Origin: Desulfuromonadaceae bacterium GWB2_53_15 | GTDB lineage: Bacteria; Desulfobacterota; Desulfuromonadia; Geobacterales; Pseudopelobacteraceae | Length of the DNA stretch: 9,680 nt | Direction: 5' to 3' | Assembly: GCA_001824455.1 (NCBI GenBank) | Contig: MHXL01000052.1 | Location: 15,503 to 25,182 of the forward strand | In this document: positions 1-4,876 of the stretch, piece by piece | How positions within the stretch are numbered: the stretch's first letter is position 1 | Layout of the letters: every line of letters begins with the position of its first letter | Program-made: the position numbers and the translations under genes | The notes under the pieces: generated by a model | Database searches by the model: none | What the model saw: only the letters and a program-made list of their open reading frames with translations | Told to the model about the DNA's origin: nothing

Positions 1-378
1 GTGCTGTTGCTGTCAGCGCCGGTGAAAGGGATAGATATCACGCTGGTGCTCCCGGCCGGTGCTACGGTAAGCGCAGATCCGGCCACCGGGGAGACGCTGC
101 CGGGTGTGGTCACGCTCAGCGGGCCTAACGCAGGGCTGGCCAACAGTTACCCGCTGGGAATCTTCACGCCGGCCTCCGCATCCGTTCCCGCCAAGGTCAG
201 GATCGTGCTGATCAGCGACACCGCCTTTGTGGCGGGTGAGTTTTTTACCGTGACCTGCGATGTAGCCGCTGGGGTCACGCTGGCGCCGGCCGATTTCGGC
301 TATGAGGGGCTCGTGCTGTACGATGCCGCCACCGGCAGCGCGATTACAGCGGGAGTGAGCGCCACGATCACGTTTTAG
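1..378 (+). CDS. Cohesin-like secreted/surface protein, C-terminal part (5' end outside window)
   Basis: About 125 codons are open from the left edge to TAG at 376-378. The GTG at position 1 is probably an internal valine, because there is no room to see a ribosome binding site and the protein begins abruptly in a beta-strand-like stretch. The sequence is rich in Ala, Val, Thr and Gly, with alternating hydrophobic strands (IDITLVLPAG; FFTVTCDVAAGVTLAP; GVSATITF) and a GEFFTVTCDV segment. This resembles the cohesin-type beta-sandwich modules found in secreted proteins of Geobacter relatives. There is no transmembrane segment, haem motif or LPXTG-like anchor at the C terminus. A scaffold or adhesive role outside the cytoplasm is an inference; the fold call is by sequence feel only. 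The gene faces the leftward cyclase operon and shares a terminator with it. Confidence 0.5.
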   Translation: MLLLSAPVKGIDITLVLPAGATVSADPATGETLPGVVTLSGPNAGLANSYPLGIFTPASASVPAKVRIVLISDTAFVAGEFFTVTCDVAAGVTLAPADFGYEGLVLYDAATGSAITAGVSATITF

Positions 379-419
379 CTTGGCAGCGAATCGGCGGTTC
401 CCGCAGTAATGCAGCCTGA

Positions 420-459
420 ATACGAAGAAAGGCCGGTTAATGCCGGCCTTTCTTCGTAT
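420..459. terminator. Bidirectional rho-independent terminator between convergent genes
   Basis: There is a perfect 17-bp inverted repeat, with arms at 420-436 and 443-459 and a 6-base loop. A GGCCGG core sits at the loop end and an A/T-rich outer stem (GAAGAAA / TTTCTTC) supplies a pyrimidine tract on either strand. It lies between the stop of the plus-strand gene (378) and the stop of the minus-strand cyclase (492), so it can end both transcripts. Confidence 0.85.
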
Positions 460-491
460 CGGATGTAGATTCAGCACAAGCTCCGGGCCAC

Positions 492-2465
492 CTATTTCTC
501 TGTCAGCCTGAGCGGTTCCTCGTCGCTGCATTCCGTCATTACCAATGGTGCGCCCGGCTCAAGCGGCGTTACCCCGTAGACCGTGACCGGTTGCTCCTTG
601 CCCTTGACGATCACCCGACGGACTCCGCTGATCGCCATTCCCTTGAGGGTGCCGGCGGTAATGGCGTCCCGCAGTTTGGCCAAGGTCATTTCGGTGATCA
701 GGATATTCGCATCGAACCTGCGGGTCAGCGACTCCACCCTGGAACCGAGGTTGACATGATCGCCGATGACGGTGTAGTCCATCTTCTTGCCGTCGGCGCC
801 GATGTTGCCCACAACCACCTCGCCAGTGTTGATGCCGATGCCGCTGTAGAGTTTCGGTTTCCCTTCCCGCTCCCATTTTTCGTGCAGCTGCGCCAGTTTG
901 TGCTGCATGTCCACTGCACACTGCAGAGCCAGTTCGGCGTGATTCTCGCGGCGTAGCGGCGCATTCCAGAAGACCACTATGGCGTCGCCGATGAACTTGT
1001 CCAGCGTCCCTTCCCACTTCAGGATCACATCGGTCATGGCACCCAGGTATTCGTTCAGCAGGGCCACGACCTCCTCCGGCGAGTGTTGCTCAGAGAAGGT
1101 GGTAAAGCCCTTGATGTCCGAGAACAATACCGTGACCTCGCGCTTCTCGCCGCCCAGGCGGGCCATGTCAGGATTGTTGATCAGTTCGTTGACGATGGCC
1201 TGGGTGACGTAGCTGGAGAACATGGCCCTGATCCTGCGGGCATGACGCTCCTCAAAGGCGTAGTTCCAGGCCGTGACCGACATGAACATGAACATGACAT
1301 TGCCCAGGGGACAGGCCATATTGATCCACAGTCCCTGGCTTTCGAACAGAATGAAACCGGTGATGCCGACAAGGACGATGGAGGCCAGCGCTACGATGAA
1401 ACCCCAGACGAGCCTGAGGCGACTTAACAGCAGAGCCAGGAGGGCCCCGTTCAAAATCAGGAAAGCAAAGTCCTGAACAAAAGTGGCCTTGCGTATGAAC
1501 CGGTTGTCGAGGATGGATGCAGCTACGGAGGCGTGCTTCTCGACCCCAGGCGTTACCGCCGAGTAGGGGGTCACCCGCAGGTCGTAGATGCCCAGGGCCG
1601 TTGCCCCGATGAAGACGATGCGGTTTTCGAGATCTGCACGTCCGGCCGTGCCATCGAGAATGTCTGCAATTGAAATGTGTTTGAAGGTCTGGCCGGGGCC
1701 GTAGTAGTTGATCGGCATGCGGCCCCAGTGATCGGTGGGAATGTAGGTTTTGCCAACCATGATCCCGCGGGTAGCCCGTATTGTCAGTCTTTCGGGAGGT
1801 ATCCCCAGATAGGCTGCTGCACAGCGCAACCCCAGGGAAGGATAAAGATAGTTGTCGTATCCCAGCAGGAGATGTTCCCAGCGTAGAGTGCCATCGAATT
1901 CATCGGGAAACATGCTGATATGTGCCAGTGACATGGCACTCGTCTTGAGGGCCTGTACCGGCACGGTCAGGATGCCGCCGGACATGATCGGCGGGTATTT
2001 TTTGAACAGTTCGTCATCCTCGAAGGAGACGATGGCCGAATTTTCCAGGATCGAATCGGGCCTCGGCCTGGCCTGTTTCTCAAAGTCCAGCGCCATGGGG
2101 AGCACGACGTTGCCCGCCTCGACGATGGCCTTTGCCAGGCTGGGATCTTGCTTGTCAGCTTCGGGGAAAATTACGTCAAACGCCACTACTGCAACGTCGG
2201 CCAGGGTCAGCTTCTCCACCAGGCGGGCCATGACATCCCGTCCCCATGGCCAGCGGCCGAGCTTTGCCAGGCTCTTCTCGTCGATGGCCGCTATGACGAC
2301 CGTATCGGGTGGTTTTACGGTGCCCCGAAGCTTGAAGCGAACGTCATAGAGTTTGGCCTCCATGACATCGAGCACGGCTGGACTCTTGAACAGCAGGACA
2401 CTGAAGAAGGCGGTGACCCCCAAGCCGATGGCGAAACGGATGGCGGCTGTGCTGATATTCTTCAT
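492..2465 (-). CDS. CHASE2-domain class III adenylate cyclase, membrane bound
   Basis: This 657-residue protein is predicted to make cAMP from ATP in response to a periplasmic signal. An N-terminal membrane helix (about 9-26) is followed by a CHASE2 sensor domain (about 30-330, starting VMEAKLYDVRFKLRG), three membrane helices (about 332-349, 352-374, 380-400) and a cytoplasmic class III cyclase domain (about 440-632). Both metal aspartates are visible: D450 in FSDIKGFT and D494 in KFIGDAIVVF. The purine-selecting pair is K490 and T565, which fits adenylate rather than guanylate cyclase. N572 and R576 in VNLGSRVES are the transition-state residues. The catalytic set is therefore complete. I chose ATG 2465 because GAGGT lies about 7 bases upstream and the membrane helix begins at once. 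Starting at 2594 would add 43 atypical residues inside the upstream gene. It lies 10 bases after the HAD gene, so the two are probably co-transcribed. The ligand is unknown. Confidence 0.93.
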   Translation of the reverse strand: MKNISTAAIRFAIGLGVTAFFSVLLFKSPAVLDVMEAKLYDVRFKLRGTVKPPDTVVIAAIDEKSLAKLGRWPWGRDVMARLVEKLTLADVAVVAFDVIFPEADKQDPSLAKAIVEAGNVVLPMALDFEKQARPRPDSILENSAIVSFEDDELFKKYPPIMSGGILTVPVQALKTSAMSLAHISMFPDEFDGTLRWEHLLLGYDNYLYPSLGLRCAAAYLGIPPERLTIRATRGIMVGKTYIPTDHWGRMPINYYGPGQTFKHISIADILDGTAGRADLENRIVFIGATALGIYDLRVTPYSAVTPGVEKHASVAASILDNRFIRKATFVQDFAFLILNGALLALLLSRLRLVWGFIVALASIVLVGITGFILFESQGLWINMACPLGNVMFMFMSVTAWNYAFEERHARRIRAMFSSYVTQAIVNELINNPDMARLGGEKREVTVLFSDIKGFTTFSEQHSPEEVVALLNEYLGAMTDVILKWEGTLDKFIGDAIVVFWNAPLRRENHAELALQCAVDMQHKLAQLHEKWEREGKPKLYSGIGINTGEVVVGNIGADGKKMDYTVIGDHVNLGSRVESLTRRFDANILITEMTLAKLRDAITAGTLKGMAISGVRRVIVKGKEQPVTVYGVTPLEPGAPLVMTECSDEEPLRLTEK

Positions 2466-2475
2466 GGTTAAGACC

Positions 2476-3102
2476 TCAATACAGGTGGTTGATGATCTCC
2501 ACGTGATGCTCAATGCGCACCGGGGTGGGCAGGTGCGTCTTGTAAGCGACAAAGGGCACCCCCGCGCCGGCGGCGGATTGCATGTCCACTTCACTGTCCC
2601 CCACGAAGAGCGCCTCGCCCGGCTCTATCCCGAAGTGTTCAAGCACCTTGAGCAGCGGCTCGGGGTGCGGCTTGGGATGGGTTACCTTGCCGGCGGTCAT
2701 GACGCATTCGAAGTACCCGCTCAACCCAAAGTCCTCGATGATCATCTCCATTGAGATGGCCCGGTTGGTGCAGACCGCCAGGGAGAACTGCCCCTTGAGG
2801 CGATCGAGTGTTTCGATAAAGCCGGCCTCCATGCTCATGAAGGGGGCCAGATCGCGGTAGTGGATGGTCTTGGCGAAGGACATGGCATCGTCCTGGCAGG
2901 CATCGCCGGCGAAAAAATATTCCATCACGTTGTTGAAGGAGTAAGTGTGCAGCACCGTGCGCGCTTTGTGGTCCGTGCGGTCCAGCGGTGGCCGGCCAAG
3001 ATGTTCCATTACCCGGTTGTAGAAGATATAGTTGGATTCGAGCGTGTCGAGCATGACCCCGTCGCAGTCATAAATTACTACCTTGTATCGGCTTTTTTTC
3101 AT
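2476..3102 (-). CDS. HAD-superfamily hydrolase, phosphoglycolate phosphatase-like
   Basis: This is a 208-residue cytoplasmic HAD phosphatase. Motif I is DCDGVMLDT, with nucleophile D12 and acid/base D14. Motif II is the CTNR stretch (T112, N113), motif III is K144 in HPKPHPEP, and motif IV is FVGDSEVD (D169, D173). The helical cap inserted between motifs I and II and the overall length fit the Gph/PGMB-type subfamily, which acts on small phosphorylated metabolites. The exact substrate cannot be read from the sequence. Two starts are possible: ATG 3102 (used here, giving MKKSRYKVVIYDCDG) and an in-frame GTG at 3111. The GTG has GGAG 10 bases upstream. The difference is three residues. The gene follows the HNH stop by 4-13 bases and precedes the cyclase by 10, so it is the middle gene of a probable operon. 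Confidence 0.88.
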   Translation of the reverse strand: MKKSRYKVVIYDCDGVMLDTLESNYIFYNRVMEHLGRPPLDRTDHKARTVLHTYSFNNVMEYFFAGDACQDDAMSFAKTIHYRDLAPFMSMEAGFIETLDRLKGQFSLAVCTNRAISMEMIIEDFGLSGYFECVMTAGKVTHPKPHPEPLLKVLEHFGIEPGEALFVGDSEVDMQSAAGAGVPFVAYKTHLPTPVRIEHHVEIINHLY

Positions 3103-3115
3103 CAGTTCCACGTGA

Positions 3116-3418
3116 TCAAGACTCCGTTTTTCCGAGATGGTTCAGGTACTGTTCCCATTCCATGGGCAGCAGGTATTTCTTCTTGGTGTTGCACTCCTTG
3201 CAGCAGGGGACGACATTGTTGCGGGAGGCCTTGCCGCCGCGCGTGAGGGGAATGACGTGATCCATGGTCAGTTCTTCCGGAGCAAAGCTCCCTTCGCACC
3301 AATGGCAGCGCCCCAGGGCCAGCCGGTTCTGCCACCAGCGGCTGCGGCGCAATTCGCGGGATTTGTCCCGCTCGCGCTTGACGTCCTGTTCGCTGACTTC
3401 GATGATGAAATGGTCCAT
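3116..3418 (-). CDS. Small HNH endonuclease-family protein
   Basis: This 100-residue protein has a complete HNH/zinc-finger core: CHWC (C38, C41), TMDHVIP (D53, H54), GGKASRNNVVP (N67/N68) and CKECN (C73, C76, N77), followed by a lysine-rich KKKYLLP. The two CxxC pairs should hold a structural zinc, and the His/Asn set the catalytic metal. The N-terminal 35 residues are strongly charged (KRERDKSRELRRSRWW) and may bind nucleic acid. Stand-alone HNH proteins of this size are widespread and mostly of unknown role; restriction, repair and domesticated homing endonuclease are all possible. GAGG lies about 9 bases before ATG 3418. It is the first gene of a probable operon with the HAD phosphatase and cyclase, with a promoter-like and operator-like leader upstream. 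No methyltransferase or toxin partner lies beside it, so I do not call it restriction or defence. Confidence 0.88.
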   Translation of the reverse strand: MDHFIIEVSEQDVKRERDKSRELRRSRWWQNRLALGRCHWCEGSFAPEELTMDHVIPLTRGGKASRNNVVPCCKECNTKKKYLLPMEWEQYLNHLGKTES

Positions 3419-3445
3419 AACTTTCTACCTCAACTCAATCTAAAA

Positions 3446-3465
3446 AAACTGCGCAGTTTCAGTTT
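3446..3465. promoter_or_regulatory. Operator-like array: 14-bp palindrome plus a third half-site
   Basis: A perfect 14-bp palindrome, AAACTGCGCAGTTT (3446-3459), is followed without a gap by another copy of the right half-site, CAGTTT (3460-3465). This gives three hexamers, AAACTG-CG-CAGTTT-CAGTTT. The array lies between the likely -10 region and the HNH start codon, where a bound repressor would block transcription. On the minus strand the palindrome runs into seven T residues, so a weak attenuator hairpin is an alternative reading, although the possible stem is only about 5 bp. Confidence 0.45.
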
Positions 3466-3469
3466 CTAA

Positions 3470-3498
3470 TATATAGCATAATTGCATAATCATATCAG
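3470..3498 (-). promoter_or_regulatory. Possible sigma-70 promoter for the HNH-HAD-cyclase operon
   Basis: Read on the minus strand, CTGATA (-35, 3493-3498) and TATATA (-10, 3470-3475) are separated by 17 bases in an AT-rich stretch just upstream of the HNH gene. The -35 matches four of six consensus bases. The spacing and position are good, but AT-rich DNA gives such matches by chance, so this is tentative. Confidence 0.35.
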
Positions 3499-3502
3499 GT
3501 AT

Positions 3503-3553
3503 AAAAAAGGTCGCGTACCGGCTCAGTGTTTTTACCTGAGGGATGCGCGACCT
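3503..3553 (-). terminator. Rho-independent terminator of the cytochrome gene
   Basis: The outer arms AGGTCGCG (3508-3515) and CGCGACCT (3546-3553) pair perfectly, and an inner CTCAG/CTGAG pair extends the stem past a small bulge. On the minus strand the stem is followed by a run of T residues (complement of 3503-3508). It lies about 40 bases after the cytochrome stop and before the HNH promoter region, so it isolates the two units. Confidence 0.75.
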
Positions 3554-3592
3554 GATGTTTTTGTTTGTTTACTACGTTGAGAACGGCTGGGT

Positions 3593-4567
3593 TCAGGGCC
3601 TTCTGCCGCCATATTTATGGCAGTTTGAACAGGTTCTGAAATCCTTGAACACGAAAAGCCCCTTTAAATTCCGATATAATGAGTGGCAATCGAGACATTT
3701 CTTTCCTTTTTGCTGAACCAGCAGATGATGTCTGGTTGGGTTGTAGAGCGACCAGCCTCCACTGCTCCCTCCAATGCTGATCTGGTCTGCAGCGCCGCCG
3801 TGACAACCGAGGCAATCCTCGTTGCTGCCGATATGGCCGCGATAAGACAACTCACCACCCGGCACGATCTTGCCATCGTTGTTCGTGTCAATCTGGATGT
3901 TGTGCAGCGATTGGGGTGCATGACACTGTTCGCAGGCTCGAATCTTGAGACCTGTTTCCGCCTGGGAATCGTGACACCACACACATTTACCATAATCCTG
4001 ACCCATACCGGTATCATGGTGGGCCTCCTTGTTGGCATATACCAGCTTGCTGGTGCCCCAGTCATTACCCCAAGAGTGGCAATAATCGCAGGCTCCCTTG
4101 CCATTAACTCCTGTACCGGCTGAAGGGCGAGGGGAGACCAACGATGCGTCGTAGGCCGGGATATAGTGCCCATCATCCCGGTTTTGGACCAACTCTCCAT
4201 GACAGGAGACACAGTCGCCATTTTGGGCTGCCTGTCCGAGGTGATGGACCGATGCCTGTCCGGCGATCTGACTGTGACACTGGAAGCAGTCCCGAAACGG
4301 CACAAACAGGCAACTTCCGCTGCTGCAATCCATTTTGTGGCATGTGGTACAGAAAAGACCCTTGGAATTGATCAATTGATGGTGCAGATCTACTACGTTA
4401 TCACCATGGCATCCTTTGCAATCGGATGCGCTCATATTGTTAAAGGATCTATCCCACAATCCAATATTCTGGTCGGCGGCTGGTGCCGGTACATTGGCCT
4501 GGCACAGGCAGACCCAGAAAACAACCGACACGGTCAGAATTCCGATCATCATAGTAATTACCTTCAT
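3593..4567 (-). CDS. Decahaem c-type cytochrome, exported
   Basis: This 324-residue protein has ten CxxCH haem-attachment sites: CKGCH (50), CTTCH (73), CFQCH (94), CVSCH (119), CDYCH (160), CVWCH (195), CEQCH (212), CLGCH (252), CLDCH (291) and CSNCH (313). The N terminus, MKVITMMIGILTVSVVFWVCLC then QANVPAPA, is a Sec signal peptide with likely cleavage near residue 24. The protein should therefore carry electrons in the periplasm or at the outer surface, as in metal-reducing Geobacter relatives. Two extra features are a cysteine pair, CSSGSC (81, 86), and an EF-hand-like loop, D227-N229-D231-G232, between haems 7 and 8. AAGGGG lies about 9 bases before ATG 4567. It is a single-gene unit with its own promoter and terminator. 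No porin or oxidoreductase partner is adjacent, so its redox partner is unknown. Confidence 0.95.
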   Translation of the reverse strand: MKVITMMIGILTVSVVFWVCLCQANVPAPAADQNIGLWDRSFNNMSASDCKGCHGDNVVDLHHQLINSKGLFCTTCHKMDCSSGSCLFVPFRDCFQCHSQIAGQASVHHLGQAAQNGDCVSCHGELVQNRDDGHYIPAYDASLVSPRPSAGTGVNGKGACDYCHSWGNDWGTSKLVYANKEAHHDTGMGQDYGKCVWCHDSQAETGLKIRACEQCHAPQSLHNIQIDTNNDGKIVPGGELSYRGHIGSNEDCLGCHGGAADQISIGGSSGGWSLYNPTRHHLLVQQKGKKCLDCHSLYRNLKGLFVFKDFRTCSNCHKYGGRRP

Positions 4568-4629
4568 AATTCCATTCCCCTTGCCAAGATTGACGTTAAA
4601 AATGAATAAAATATAATTAAATAACGCTT

Positions 4630-4658
4630 AAAATACAGGTGGATCGGTAGGTTGTCAA
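4630..4658 (-). promoter_or_regulatory. Sigma-70 promoter of the decahaem cytochrome gene
   Basis: On the minus strand a consensus -35, TTGACA (4653-4658), is followed by a 17-base spacer and a -10 of TATTTT (4630-4635). Transcription would begin near 4622 and leave a 5' leader of about 55 bases before ATG 4567. The leader is very AT-rich. AT-rich DNA also lies upstream of the -35. This is the best promoter match in the window. Confidence 0.7.
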
Positions 4659-4876
4659 GCATTTATAGTTTTGAGGAAAAAGCGTTTTGGGGGAGAATTC
4701 CGGAGGCAGGGCTCAGCGTATCATCAGGTTTAAGTCGCCAGAACAGCGCAGGCAGGACATCAATCCGGTCAGCAAACACCGGCACAAGCTTTAATCCTGA
4801 AACAGGCATTTATCCACGAAGGGCACGAAGAAAAGCTAAGCATAACAGTCGGTGGGATTCGAAGAGGTAAGCGTGG
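4659..4876. other. Intergenic region with no convincing gene
   Basis: This stretch separates the cytochrome promoter from the mutS2 stop codon. An open frame runs on the plus strand at 4652-4870, but it starts with TTG inside the cytochrome promoter, lacks a ribosome binding site and has a low-complexity, arginine-rich end. I see only short inverted repeats (for example CCGGT/ACCGG at 4765-4782) and no clear terminator for mutS2. A repeat-like phrase lies at 4809-4834. Confidence 0.6.
4809..4834. repeat. Dispersed-repeat-like phrase with a 9-base internal period
   Basis: The phrase contains CACGAAGGG followed at once by CACGAAG, flanked by TTTATC on the left and AAAA on the right. From memory, very similar phrases recur in noncoding DNA of many environmental bacteria, and in-frame copies encode HEGHE-type runs at the N termini of GxxExxY-family proteins. 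There is only one copy here and no open frame worth calling, so it is noted as a likely repeat fragment only. Confidence 0.35.

Noticed and set aside
2466..2594. Longer start for the cyclase (43 extra residues)
   Set aside because: The extension lies inside the HAD gene, is Pro/Arg/Cys-rich and has no membrane or family similarity; ATG 2465 has a good ribosome binding site.
3683..4123. 146-codon open frame on the plus strand antisense to the cytochrome
   Set aside because: It is the complement of a clear ten-haem coding sequence and has no recognisable motif of its own.
4765..4782. CCGGT/ACCGG inverted repeat as a mutS2 terminator
   Set aside because: The stem is only 5 bp with an 8-base loop and no T-run on the minus strand.
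4850..4866. tRNA T-arm-like TTCGAATCCCAC on the minus strand
   Set aside because: The flanking bases do not pair into a T-stem, and no D-arm, anticodon arm or acceptor stem can be built, so it is neither a tRNA nor a clear attachment site.
4652..4870. 72-codon open frame on the plus strand between the cytochrome and mutS2
   Set aside because: It has a TTG start inside the cytochrome promoter, no ribosome binding site, low-complexity sequence and a repeat-like end.
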